DNA of 64,000 bases. Origin: Microbacter sp049976245 (lineage in GTDB: Bacteria; Bacteroidota; Bacteroidia; Bacteroidales; Paludibacteraceae). The position numbers were made by a program, and so were the translations under genes. The DNA lies in assembly GCA_049976245.1 (NCBI GenBank), contig JBMFIQ010000009.1, positions 12,236 through 76,235 on the forward strand, read 5' to 3'. This document shows, piece by piece, positions 7,893-16,654 of the stretch. Under the pieces are notes generated by a model. It saw only the letters and a list, made by a program, of their open reading frames with translations. It ran no database searches and had not been told where the DNA came from. Within the stretch, counting starts at the first letter, position 1. Each line of letters starts with the position of its first letter.

Positions 7893-10274
7893 TTATCTCG
7901 AAATAATTCTTAGCACCATGGGTTTTCCTTTGAATAAGAATGAATAATGCAACGCTCCGTTATAAAATCCATTTCCACATTTTTCACTTTGAGGCAATGC
8001 CATTGATTCCACTTTCCCGTCACAAGACACCTGAAGTGAACGTTGTGGAGTTTCCATCGGAATGACCAATTCAATGTGTCGTACTGTCGGTTGTCTTTGA
8101 TATTTACCTTGATTAGAAGATATTTCAATGGTTCCTCCCTGCGCATTGAACCCACGCGAATGGAAATGGATCAATTCGAAATGATTCGTTTTTAGGCTGT
8201 TTTTGGACACGCCGTCATCATTGAAAAGTTCATAAGAAGTGGACACCGTTGATGGAATGTAGGTGATTTGCAAATGGTCCCCGTTGTAAGCTCCTGCTTG
8301 TTGTATCCTTTGATTTTCAGGGATAAAACTTCCCTCCTTATAAAAATAAGGAATTTCACGTAACGAACAACTGTCCGTATAAAAACGATTTCCCTTCAAC
8401 ACTATGTTTCGGCTCACCGAAAACCATTTTCCATCAGGCAAATAATAGGTTCGGGCTTTTTCCCCTTTTTGAACGATTGGCACTACCAAAATTTCATTAC
8501 CCCACATGTATTCATCTTCCATTTTTGTTGCAATGCTGTCATGAGGGTACCAATAATACAAAGGAGCCATCAATGGACTGCCATGCACGGTTTGTTGATA
8601 CGCCAACGTGTAGTTATAAGGAAGCAATCGATAACGGAGATCTATGGCCTGTTTCGCATCGCTGCGATAAGGTTCGGGAAACAAAGCGGCTTCGCTCGGA
8701 AAACTGAAAGCTGTCGTATCCATTTGATAAAGCGCTGTGCCGTGCGGTCTAAAAATAGGAGTAAAAGCGGCAAACTGCAACCACCGAACGTACAATTCGC
8801 AATCGCCGTCGCCACCTGCAAATCCACCGGCATCACTGTGAACGTAAGGCACACCACTCATACTCATCCCCAACAAAACAGGCAATTGAGCCTGCAATCC
8901 GCTCCAGTTACGTCCCACATCGCCGGTCCAAGGAAAGATGGAATAACGTTGCGTACCGGCAAAACCACTTCGATTCAAACTAAAAAGCCGTTTATTAGGA
9001 TAATATTGGGCAAATTTTTCATACAACATCTTAGTCCAAGTGTGTCCGTAAAAATTATGCACCTCGTTAGCGCTGAATAATCTATTGAAACCTAAGTCTC
9101 TCAAATTATGATACATATTGGCAGGATGCGTTTCAGGTTCTCCTAAATCGCCCCACCACCCTTCGACACCGTTGTTCTTCATCTGACGATGATAAAATTG
9201 CCAAAACCATTGTTGTGCATCTTTTCGAAACAGATCCAACAAACCTCCGTTCCCAAAATAAAACTGAGTCAAATAATAAAAATGTTTCCCTGTACTATCC
9301 ACTGCAAAATAAGGCTTTGCCTGATCATAATGCAAGGAATTCTCCACCAAATAGGGTTCAGTCACCAAAATGGTTTTAATGCCCTGCCTTGAAAAATCGG
9401 CAATCATTTTTTTGGGATTTGGCCATCGAACGGTATCGATCCACTCGAGATTTCCAAGCGTATGTTTGATGTGATCGCCAAACCAGAACAAATCGAAAAT
9501 AACGGCATCCACGGGAATGGAATCACGTTGCATTTTAGCCAGAATGGTGTCAACCTGAAGTTGACTTGAATATCCAAATCGGCTCATCAAATTTCCCAAA
9601 GCCCAACGTGGCGGAAGTGGTTGTGTACCTGTCAAATGATAGTATGAATGCAAAATTTGTTGATAATTGCCAAAAATGACATAAACGGTCAATACGCCTG
9701 AAAAAGCACCGTATTGCAAATTATCCGGTTGGGTTTTGCCAATATCCAAAAAGGCTTTTGAAACATTGTCGAAAAACAAGCCATAGCCATCAGACGTGGT
9801 AAGAAAAGGAACTTCATAATTCAAATCGTTGGTATTCATCCCATAGCCATAATGAGGAATGTTGTACAAATCCAAAAAATATCCCCTTCGATTCAACGGC
9901 AATGCCCGTTCGCCACTTCCATACACCGCTTCATGAGGAGTCAGGTGGATGTTAAAGCCGCGATAGAGACCCTGTTGGAAAGTGGACGAAATGACAAATC
10001 GATCATTCAAAATCAATGAATCATGACGCAAAACAACCGGCAATTTTCCCGTGATAGCTTTAGGTTTGAGAATGACTGCATCACTCACATATTCATCATG
10101 TTTATAACCTTTTGGATGAAATGTGATTCGGTAAATATGATCGGCATATTGATTGACTATGTAACGCCCTTGTGATGTCACAAACTGCTCTTCGTAACGA
10201 ACAGCAGGTTGATTTTGAGCACATAAAAAACTTACTGTCAGCAAAAAAAAACTCAAAAAGATCATTTGCTTCAT
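7893..10274 (-). CDS. Secreted glycoside hydrolase family 31 enzyme
   Basis: A 793-residue GH31 protein. I place the start at 10274, which gives a normal signal peptide (MKQMIFLSFFLLTVSFLCAQ); the 20 upstream codons look non-coding. After the N-terminal beta-sandwich (GSGERALPLNRRGYFLDLYN) comes the TIM barrel. The likely nucleophile is Asp in WWGDLGEPETHP near residue 376, and the likely acid/base is Asp in GDVGRNW near 448, followed by HSDAGGF. The GDLGEPE form is typical of the Agd31B-like oligosaccharide 4-alpha-glucosyltransferase branch, so transglucosylation of maltooligosaccharides is as likely as plain alpha-glucosidase activity. Likely periplasmic or outer surface. Confidence 0.88.
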   Translation of the reverse strand: MKQMIFLSFFLLTVSFLCAQNQPAVRYEEQFVTSQGRYIVNQYADHIYRITFHPKGYKHDEYVSDAVILKPKAITGKLPVVLRHDSLILNDRFVISSTFQQGLYRGFNIHLTPHEAVYGSGERALPLNRRGYFLDLYNIPHYGYGMNTNDLNYEVPFLTTSDGYGLFFDNVSKAFLDIGKTQPDNLQYGAFSGVLTVYVIFGNYQQILHSYYHLTGTQPLPPRWALGNLMSRFGYSSQLQVDTILAKMQRDSIPVDAVIFDLFWFGDHIKHTLGNLEWIDTVRWPNPKKMIADFSRQGIKTILVTEPYLVENSLHYDQAKPYFAVDSTGKHFYYLTQFYFGNGGLLDLFRKDAQQWFWQFYHRQMKNNGVEGWWGDLGEPETHPANMYHNLRDLGFNRLFSANEVHNFYGHTWTKMLYEKFAQYYPNKRLFSLNRSGFAGTQRYSIFPWTGDVGRNWSGLQAQLPVLLGMSMSGVPYVHSDAGGFAGGDGDCELYVRWLQFAAFTPIFRPHGTALYQMDTTAFSFPSEAALFPEPYRSDAKQAIDLRYRLLPYNYTLAYQQTVHGSPLMAPLYYWYPHDSIATKMEDEYMWGNEILVVPIVQKGEKARTYYLPDGKWFSVSRNIVLKGNRFYTDSCSLREIPYFYKEGSFIPENQRIQQAGAYNGDHLQITYIPSTVSTSYELFNDDGVSKNSLKTNHFELIHFHSRGFNAQGGTIEISSNQGKYQRQPTVRHIELVIPMETPQRSLQVSCDGKVESMALPQSEKCGNGFYNGALHYSFLFKGKPMVLRIISR

Positions 10275-10435
10275 ACGAATCAATTTTAAAATAAATAATA
10301 ACCTTAATAGCCCAACGACGTCGTTACATGGCATGAAGAGTCACCGTAAAAAGAACAAATGTAAGGTTTCTTACGAAATATCTGCCGATTTTGAAGTTAA
10401 ACTTGAAAGAAAAATGACGAAATCGTTTTTTATTT

Positions 10436-10530
10436 CAAACGTCTATTTTAATTTTTAACATTAAGAATGTATGGAACTCGCCAAATAGTCATTCTTTTGA
10501 GCATAAGCTGTTTTTATGGCTCGTATCACA
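10436..10530 (-). repeat. Leader repeat copy 3, upstream of the GH31 gene
   Basis: A well conserved copy on the minus strand (ACGAGCC, GGCGAGTTCCATAC, TTAATGTTA). The terminal ATG is changed to TTG (ACGTTTG), and the GH31 start is 160 nt further on. It is therefore a copy that lost the fused start codon but kept its orientation toward the gene. Confidence 0.9.
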
Positions 10531-10547
10531 GACAGCTTCGTTTGCTT

Positions 10548-11651
10548 TTAGTTGTTTGTTGATTGAATGATCATTCGTTTTGTTTGAGCCAACTGTTCAT
10601 GTTGAAGCACAATCAAATAAACGCCGGATTTCAATCCGTTGGATGTAAAACGGATGGAATGCTCTCCCTGCGATTGATGCTCATTAACGAGTGTTGCAAG
10701 TTTTTTCCCTGTAATATCCGTAACAAACAACTGAATGTATCCCTCTTTATTCAGTTTGTAACGAATGGTGGTCACGTCGGAAAAGGGATTAGGCACATTC
10801 TGAGACAACAGAAAATCCATGTCGGCAACAATATGAGCGGTTGCCGAAACCGTTTGTGACTCCTGCCATGCCGTATAAATCAATGAAGCTATGGAAACCG
10901 ACGACGATTGAAACAGAGCATTGGTAATGACACCCAATTTATTGTACATGGCATTGACGTAAGCAGTGCCATAGGATGGATCGATAGATTTGGCATAAGT
11001 ATCCGATTTTAAGACAGTATCGACTAACGTATGGCTTTGGTAAATGTAATCCAGGATGTATTGCTGAACATCGTTAATTCGATGAATGACGCACGGTGAA
11101 TAGGTCATGGAAGAAACATAGGCATCCACCATTTTTGTTTCGTAACGTGAATGAACACCTTTGTTTCCCGTGAATTGTCCATCATAATTGGAGGTAACAT
11201 GGAGCGGCATGTGGCCGTCAGCAACATAATGGCCTAAATCGGCAGCCGTTAAAACAGCTTTTGATAGGTCGTTGCGTCGAAAACATGACACCAAAGTATC
11301 GTAGGTTGTTTTCGTAGCCCACGGCAAAATTCCCCATGCATACACATTGGAAGATCCGTATTTAGCAATAGCATCGGTTAAATTCAACAGAACAGTACCT
11401 GTTTGTTGAAATTCCTTATAATTTTCTATATCAATAAAATGTTTTGGACTTTCGTCAGGATCGGCGCTTTTACGATTATCTGCATCCGAAGCATGATCGG
11501 TCAATGTGGATGACCAACTTTGAAATTGATTGAAATCGGAAGGAAAATAATAAGTGATATGACTGCTGATACTTTTATGACCGTTATAACCCCAACTGGA
11601 CAAACTGATCAAAACAATCAACGCTAATAAATAATGAAAGACGGTTTTCAT
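10548..11651 (-). CDS. Secreted S1/P1-type nuclease with type IX secretion signal
   Basis: A 367-residue protein. Start 11651 is chosen because the frame upstream is repeat sequence and because it leaves a clean signal peptide ending at SLSS. Processing would expose Trp20 (WGYNGHK), matching the N-terminal Trp that binds zinc in S1/P1 nucleases and phospholipase C. Further zinc ligands are visible in DHASDADNRK and DLGHYVADGHMPLH. The last 75 residues (NVPNPFSDVTTIRYKL ... GVYLIVLQHEQ) form a type A T9SS sorting domain, so the enzyme should be exported across the outer membrane by the type IX system. It probably degrades external nucleic acid; phospholipase activity is an alternative. Confidence 0.88.
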   Translation of the reverse strand: MKTVFHYLLALIVLISLSSWGYNGHKSISSHITYYFPSDFNQFQSWSSTLTDHASDADNRKSADPDESPKHFIDIENYKEFQQTGTVLLNLTDAIAKYGSSNVYAWGILPWATKTTYDTLVSCFRRNDLSKAVLTAADLGHYVADGHMPLHVTSNYDGQFTGNKGVHSRYETKMVDAYVSSMTYSPCVIHRINDVQQYILDYIYQSHTLVDTVLKSDTYAKSIDPSYGTAYVNAMYNKLGVITNALFQSSSVSIASLIYTAWQESQTVSATAHIVADMDFLLSQNVPNPFSDVTTIRYKLNKEGYIQLFVTDITGKKLATLVNEHQSQGEHSIRFTSNGLKSGVYLIVLQHEQLAQTKRMIIQSTNN

Positions 11652-11741
11652 ACGTCTATTTTTATTTTTAACGTTAAAAATGTATGAAACTCTCCAAAAA
11701 AGCATTTTCTTGAGTATAATCTTTTGTGTAGCTTGTTTCTT
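11649..11741 (-). repeat. Leader repeat copy 4, abuts the S1/P1 nuclease start
   Basis: A minus-strand copy with a diverged left arm (GAAACAAGC) and a well kept right part (GAGAGTTTCATAC, TTAACGTTA, A-rich end ACGTATG). The terminal ATG is the nuclease start codon. Here the pair GAAAC/GTTTC is fully complementary, whereas most copies have GAAAC/GTTCC. As in copy 1, the whole repeat happens to be an open in-frame extension of the gene. Confidence 0.85.
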
Positions 11742-11867
11742 TGAGATTTTCATTTAGATATAGATTTAGAAGGTTTAAAAATCATTTCAACAAAAAAATA
11801 CTTTTCATGCCGCTTTTATTAAGTACAACAATAGGCTTTATTTGATAAAAACCATTGATCTAATGAG

Positions 11868-11913
11868 AGATAAAAAAATAGACGATACAACAATATCATC
11901 TATTTTTTTATCT
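11868..11913. terminator. Bidirectional terminator after ackA
   Basis: A 20-bp stem with one G-U pair (arms 11868-11887 and 11894-11913) closes on a 6-nt loop. The A7/T7 blocks inside the arms give U-runs in either direction. It lies 50 nt after the ackA stop and ends the pta-ackA operon. Confidence 0.85.
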
Positions 11914-11963
11914 TATTTCGTCAAATTCAAGTGCAATCAAAAATCATAACGCACCTGCATTGA

Positions 11964-13163
11964 TTAATGGCTAACAATCTCTAACGTATCGGATGCAATC
12001 ATTAATTCCTCATCGGTTGGAATAACGGCAACTTTAATCTTGGAATCATTCGTACTGATAACCGCTTCACGACCACGAACCTGACTGTTTTTTTCTTGGT
12101 CAATTTCAATGCCCATCCATTCCATCCCCTCACAAGCGGCAGCCCGAGTTCCCGATTGATTTTCGCCAACACCACCGGTAAAGATAACGGCATCAGCACC
12201 ACCCAATACAGCTAAATAAGAGCCTATGTATTTTTTGATTCGATACTGATACATTTCCAATGCCAATTTAGCAAGTTGATTCCCTTCCGCAATGGCTTTT
12301 TCCAAATCGCGCATGTCCGAAGAGACACCCGAAATGCCCAACACACCGCTATGTTTGTTGAAAAGTGTTGATGCTGAATCGGTACCAAGTACCTCTTTGT
12401 CCATCAAAAAAGTAACCACGCCCGCATCGACGTCTCCGGAACGCGTTCCCATCATCAATCCTTCAACAGGAGTAAAGCCCATGGAAGTATCGACCGATTT
12501 TCCGTTTTTGATGGCGGTAATCGATGCCCCGTTCCCAATGTGACACGTGATGAGTTTGGCATGATCATAATCAATACCTAAAAATTCGCAAGCACGTCGA
12601 GAAACGTAGCGATGGCTGGTTCCATGGAAACCGTACCGTCGAATGCCGTATTTGGTATAAAGCGAATAAGGAATAGCATACAAATAAGCATGTGGTTCCA
12701 TGGTTTGATGAAAAGCAGTATCAAAAACGCCCACCTGCGGAACATTTGGCAACAACTCCTTGATGGCATTGATACCGGCCAAATTAGGCGGATTGTGCAA
12801 AGGAGCTATTTCGATGCACTCTTCAATCTTAGAGATCACCTCCTGATCAATGAGCACACTGGAGTTAAAACGTTCACCTCCGTGAACCAGCCGATGACCT
12901 ACCGCATTGATCTCTTCCAACGAACCGATTGCTCCGTGTTTTTTGCTGATCAACACCCCCAAAATGTATTCAATGGCACTTTGATGAGTTAAAATTTCTC
13001 CTTCAAGCGTTACCCGATTCCCGTCAGCGCGTGTATGTCGAAGGAAAGAACCTTTCATACCCAATTTTTCAACGCCTCCTTGACCAAGAATCTCTTTGGT
13101 AGTCATGTCAAATAATTTATATTTAACCGACGAACTTCCACAATTCAAAACTAATATCTTCAT
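11964..13163 (-). CDS. ackA: Acetate kinase
   Basis: A 399-residue ASKHA-fold kinase that turns acetyl phosphate and ADP into acetate and ATP. The signature LVLNCGSSSVKYKL opens the protein; GHRLVHGGERF, DTAFHQTM, YGIRRYGFHGTSHRYVS and the ATP-binding FTGGVGENQ are all present. It is the last gene of a three-gene operon (pta, a 3-hydroxyacyl-CoA dehydrogenase, ackA), 20 nt after the middle gene. Length and start fit the family. Confidence 0.98.
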   Translation of the reverse strand: MKILVLNCGSSSVKYKLFDMTTKEILGQGGVEKLGMKGSFLRHTRADGNRVTLEGEILTHQSAIEYILGVLISKKHGAIGSLEEINAVGHRLVHGGERFNSSVLIDQEVISKIEECIEIAPLHNPPNLAGINAIKELLPNVPQVGVFDTAFHQTMEPHAYLYAIPYSLYTKYGIRRYGFHGTSHRYVSRRACEFLGIDYDHAKLITCHIGNGASITAIKNGKSVDTSMGFTPVEGLMMGTRSGDVDAGVVTFLMDKEVLGTDSASTLFNKHSGVLGISGVSSDMRDLEKAIAEGNQLAKLALEMYQYRIKKYIGSYLAVLGGADAVIFTGGVGENQSGTRAAACEGMEWMGIEIDQEKNSQVRGREAVISTNDSKIKVAVIPTDEELMIASDTLEIVSH

Positions 13164-13183
13164 CCTTTGATTTCTTTATTCCG

Positions 13184-14140
13184 CTAATTTATAACTCGTC
13201 CGTTTTCGTCGTAAACATAAAATCCTCTTCGGCGACTTACGCCATAATATTTTGCACGATAAAGACGCATAATCATTGGAGAAGGTTTATACTTGATGTT
13301 TCCGTACTCATGAAAGAGATTTTCCATCAACGGAACAATTTTCTCAATGCCCATTCTGTCGGCGGTATAAAACACGCCTTGACGGTGTCCAAAGCCAACA
13401 GTGAGTAATTTGTCAATGTCGGCCAAGGTGGCAATGCCTTCCATGACAATGGAACAGGCTTCATTAAGCATGATCAGAAACATGCGAAGACTTACCAACC
13501 CTACTGATTCCAACACAGAGATGTAACTGTAATTAATCAAATCGGCAAAACGACAAACTTTATCGTAGGTTACATCAGAAGTATTGAGGCCACGAACGAT
13601 TTCGATAATGTGTGAATCCTTAATATTAGTCAAAAAATGGACACCAATGCATCGATCCTGATGTTGCAGTTCGCTGGCCAAAGCAGTAACAACAATGGTT
13701 GAAACATTCGTTGCAATGATGGCTTCCGGCGTCAGTACCGCTTCCAATTTTTTAAACACTTCTTTGCGACTTTCTGTACTTTGTTGGCCTGTTCTATTAT
13801 CGTATCGAATGGCTTCAATCACAAAATCACATCCCACAAAATCTCTGTATTCAGTGGTTCCTTTAATGCGTGACATAATAACTTTCTTTTCGGAAAGTGT
13901 TAATCCCCAATTATTGACACGCTGATCCAAAAGAGCTTCGATGCGAGCAAAAGCGTTGGCTATTTTTTCCTGATTAATTTCCAGAAAAACAACTTCCATC
14001 CCTTTGCTGGCTGTTATAGATGCAATCAGGCTTCCTTCCCTGCCGCATCCAACAACACCAATGCGCGAGAAAAGGGTTCTTTTTCGATCTTTTTTACTTA
14101 AACCGTAATCCTCAATAGGTTCGTTTGGTAATTCTGACAT
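13184..14140 (-). CDS. 3-hydroxyacyl-CoA dehydrogenase-like protein
   Basis: A 318-residue protein of the 3-hydroxybutyryl-CoA dehydrogenase family. The Rossmann motif is GVVGCGREGSLIA; VIEAI, TNVSTIVVTALAS and GVHFL..IKDSHIIEIVRG follow, with His of GVH the likely catalytic base. Compared with the usual 282 residues it has an N-terminal tail of about 25 residues and an insertion after VIEAI (RYDNRTGQQSTES). The usual HFFNP is replaced by HFLTN. It sits between pta and ackA, 28 and 20 nt from them, so it is almost surely cotranscribed. It may oxidise or reduce a 3-hydroxyacyl-CoA; the true substrate is uncertain. Confidence 0.82.
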   Translation of the reverse strand: MSELPNEPIEDYGLSKKDRKRTLFSRIGVVGCGREGSLIASITASKGMEVVFLEINQEKIANAFARIEALLDQRVNNWGLTLSEKKVIMSRIKGTTEYRDFVGCDFVIEAIRYDNRTGQQSTESRKEVFKKLEAVLTPEAIIATNVSTIVVTALASELQHQDRCIGVHFLTNIKDSHIIEIVRGLNTSDVTYDKVCRFADLINYSYISVLESVGLVSLRMFLIMLNEACSIVMEGIATLADIDKLLTVGFGHRQGVFYTADRMGIEKIVPLMENLFHEYGNIKYKPSPMIMRLYRAKYYGVSRRRGFYVYDENGRVIN

Positions 14141-14168
14141 AATAAATTAATATATAAAAGGATACGAA

Positions 14169-15194
14169 TTAATGAATAATTCCATCCACATTGTTTTTTA
14201 CGCTGATAGCCTGATTGACGGTGATGGCGATCATTTGCACAATGTCATCGACAGAGCAACCGCGTGACAAATCATTGATCGGCGCAGCGATGCCTTGCAA
14301 CACAGGACCAATGGCTTGAGCATTTCCCAAACGCTGAACCAATTTATAGCCAATGTTTCCTGCCTGAATGTCGGGCATAATCAACACGTTGGCATGTCCG
14401 GCTACCGTGCTGCCGGGAGCTTTGCCTGCTGCAACCGATGGTACCAATGCAGCATCTGCTTGCAACTCACCGTCAATTTGCATATCGGGAGCCATAGCTT
14501 GGGCTAATCTCGTAGCTTCAACCACTTTGTCAACCAATTCATGCTTCGCACTGCCCTTGGTTGAGAAACTCAACATGGCAATTCGAGGTTCAAAACCGCC
14601 CAATGTACGAGCCGTGTGACCTGTCATAACGGCAATTTCAGCCAATTCGGCCGCCGTCGGATTGGGAGTTACCGCCAAATCGGCCATCATGACAAACCCA
14701 TTTTCACCATACGGACTTTCTGTAAAGAGCAATACGGCACCCGAAACTACGGAAACACCCGGTTTCGTTTTAATAATTTGCAACGCAGGACGCAAAACAT
14801 TCCCCGTCGTGTTGCGTGCTCCGGCCACTTCACCATCGGCGTCTCCGTTTTTGATCATCAATGTGGCAATGTACAACGGATCTTTGACCAAGACATGAGC
14901 TTGCTCCAACGTCATTCCTTTGTTTTGACGGATTTCGAACAACAATTGAGCATATTTCTCCATGTTGGGATATTGCTCCGGATTCAGGATCGAAGCTTCA
15001 CCAATGTGGTGAAGACCATGTTCTTTGGCCATAGCATGAATTTCGTCCGGATTGCCAATGAGGGTAATTTGTGCGGCTTTCATTTTCAAAATGACATCAG
15101 CTGCCTGAAGCGTGCGAGGTTCATTTCCTTCCGGCAGGACAATGTGTTGGGGATTCATTTGCGCACGCTGCATGATGGTTTCAAGTAATTTCAT
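14169..15194 (-). CDS. pta: Phosphate acetyltransferase
   Basis: A 341-residue Pta of the short form without the N-terminal regulatory domains of E. coli Pta. It shows VLPEGNEPRTLQAA, GDADGEVAGARNTTGNVLRPALQ, AVTPNPTAAELAEIA, the MLSFSTKGSA loop and ANVLIMPDIQAGNIGYKLVQR, all typical. It makes acetyl phosphate from acetyl-CoA, which AckA two genes on converts to acetate and ATP. It is the first gene of the operon and has a good promoter upstream. Confidence 0.97.
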   Translation of the reverse strand: MKLLETIMQRAQMNPQHIVLPEGNEPRTLQAADVILKMKAAQITLIGNPDEIHAMAKEHGLHHIGEASILNPEQYPNMEKYAQLLFEIRQNKGMTLEQAHVLVKDPLYIATLMIKNGDADGEVAGARNTTGNVLRPALQIIKTKPGVSVVSGAVLLFTESPYGENGFVMMADLAVTPNPTAAELAEIAVMTGHTARTLGGFEPRIAMLSFSTKGSAKHELVDKVVEATRLAQAMAPDMQIDGELQADAALVPSVAAGKAPGSTVAGHANVLIMPDIQAGNIGYKLVQRLGNAQAIGPVLQGIAAPINDLSRGCSVDDIVQMIAITVNQAISVKNNVDGIIH

Positions 15195-15253
15195 AGTTAT
15201 CTTTTTGTTAATAAGTTATTTACAAAAGAAATGACATATATTTTCGTTTGAAA

Positions 15254-15284
15254 CAAATGTACAACATATCTTTTAATTTGCAAA
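15254..15284 (-). promoter_or_regulatory. Promoter of the pta operon
   Basis: On the minus strand: TTTG (15284-15281), 19 nt, then TACATTTG (15261-15254). Both boxes and the spacing match the Bacteroidetes primary sigma consensus TTTG-N19-21-TAnnTTTG. The expected start of transcription is about 50 nt before the pta ATG. Confidence 0.75.
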
Positions 15285-15394
15285 CTCTACATTGCAATTT
15301 ATTGCTAAAAATTTATGTTTAAAATTTCAAGTCTTATTCATGTTTATTTTTTATTTTTATTGGCGCTGTTTACTTTCTAACAAACAGATTTTTG

Positions 15395-15402
15395 TATCTT
15401 TG
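15395..15402 (+). promoter_or_regulatory. -7 promoter element of carA
   Basis: TATCTTTG matches TAnnTTTG exactly and lies 38 nt before the carA start. A weak -33 candidate (TTTA, 15369-15372) is at a usable distance. I see no pyrimidine attenuator or PyrR-type hairpin in the short leader. Confidence 0.6.
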
Positions 15403-15440
15403 CATGATCAAAAAATTGCACAAACAACATTCCAAAATTC

Positions 15441-16523
15441 ATGGTCATGAAAGAAAATAGAGCCATGCAATTAGTGCTTGAAAACGGCATGATTTTTCAC
15501 GGGAAATCATTTGGCTATGAGCAGCCCAAAGCGGGCGAAGTAGTTTTCAGCACTGCCATGGTTGGTTATCCTGAAAGTTTAACGGATCCCTCCTATTCCG
15601 GTCAAATTTTAGTGGTCACTTATCCTTTGATAGGAAATTATGGGGTCCCGCACGAACAATTTGAAAATGGTTTATCCACTTTTTACGAATCGGAAATAAT
15701 TCACGTCAGCGGGCTGGTTATTTCCGATTATTCGTTTCAATACAGCCATTGGAATGCTCAAAAAAGTTTAAGCGAATGGCTTAAGGAACATCATGTGCCT
15801 GCCATTTATGGCATTGACACCAGGGAATTGACCAAAGTGATTCGTGAATACGGCTCCATGAAAGGCAAATTGATTTTTCCTGATCTTCCTGACATTGAGT
15901 TTGTCGATCCTAACAAAGAAAACCTGGTTGCCAAAGTGAGTTGCAAGGAGGTGCTCCTTTACGGAAACGGGAAAAAGAAAATTGTGTTGGTTGATTGCGG
16001 TGTAAAACACAACATCATTCGCTGTTTCCTTAAACGAGATGTCACAGTAATCCGTGTTCCATGGGATTACGATTTTCAAACATTGGACTATGATGGTTTA
16101 TTCATTTCGAACGGGCCGGGAGATCCCGAATATTGTGAACCCACCATCGATCATTTGAGTCAGGCCATTAAAGAAGAAAAACCCATTTTTGGCATTTGCT
16201 TAGGCAATCAATTGCTGTCGTTAGCCGACGGAGCTTCCACGTACAAATTGAAATACGGGCATCGAAGCCACAATCAACCCGTCAGAATGGTTGGAACCAA
16301 TCGCTGTTTTATCACGTCGCAAAATCACGGATTTGCCGTTGACAACGCAACCCTGCGCAGCGATTGGGAACCACTTTTTGTAAACCTCAATGATGGCACC
16401 AACGAAGGCATTCGCCACAAAACAAAACCGTTTTTTTCGACACAGTTTCATCCGGAAGCATCAAGTGGTCCGACCGACACTGAATTTCTTTTTGATGAAT
16501 TTCTTCAATTAATTGATAAATAA
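15441..16523 (+). CDS. carA: Carbamoyl-phosphate synthase small subunit
   Basis: A 360-residue glutamine amidotransferase subunit that supplies ammonia to CarB. The N-terminal CarA domain reads LVLENGMIFHGKSFGYEQPKAGEVVFSTAMVGYPESLTDPSYSGQI. The class I amidotransferase domain has the nucleophile Cys in FGICLGNQ and the His-Glu pair in TQFHPEASSGPTD. Two other ATGs (15447, 15465) are possible starts; conservation begins at MQLVLENG, so 15465 cannot be excluded. It is followed by carB 125 nt on, same strand. Confidence 0.95.
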   Translation: MVMKENRAMQLVLENGMIFHGKSFGYEQPKAGEVVFSTAMVGYPESLTDPSYSGQILVVTYPLIGNYGVPHEQFENGLSTFYESEIIHVSGLVISDYSFQYSHWNAQKSLSEWLKEHHVPAIYGIDTRELTKVIREYGSMKGKLIFPDLPDIEFVDPNKENLVAKVSCKEVLLYGNGKKKIVLVDCGVKHNIIRCFLKRDVTVIRVPWDYDFQTLDYDGLFISNGPGDPEYCEPTIDHLSQAIKEEKPIFGICLGNQLLSLADGASTYKLKYGHRSHNQPVRMVGTNRCFITSQNHGFAVDNATLRSDWEPLFVNLNDGTNEGIRHKTKPFFSTQFHPEASSGPTDTEFLFDEFLQLIDK

Positions 16524-16654
16524 CATATTGATCCAAATTAAATAGTCGTTCGTTTCTCCATGAAACCGTTTCGACACCTCTTGATGAAGATAAAAGCAAA
16601 AAACGTTGTCAAAGCCGAGCAAAAGCTCCAATTTTCACAAAAAATAGATTGCTC

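Noticed and set aside
8469..9080. 203-codon plus-strand frame inside the GH31 gene
   Set aside because: It is antisense to a well supported gene, and its translation lacks any family pattern.
10275..10334. Extra 20 residues before the GH31 signal peptide
   Set aside because: The signal peptide starting at 10274 would be buried by them, and they show no conservation features.
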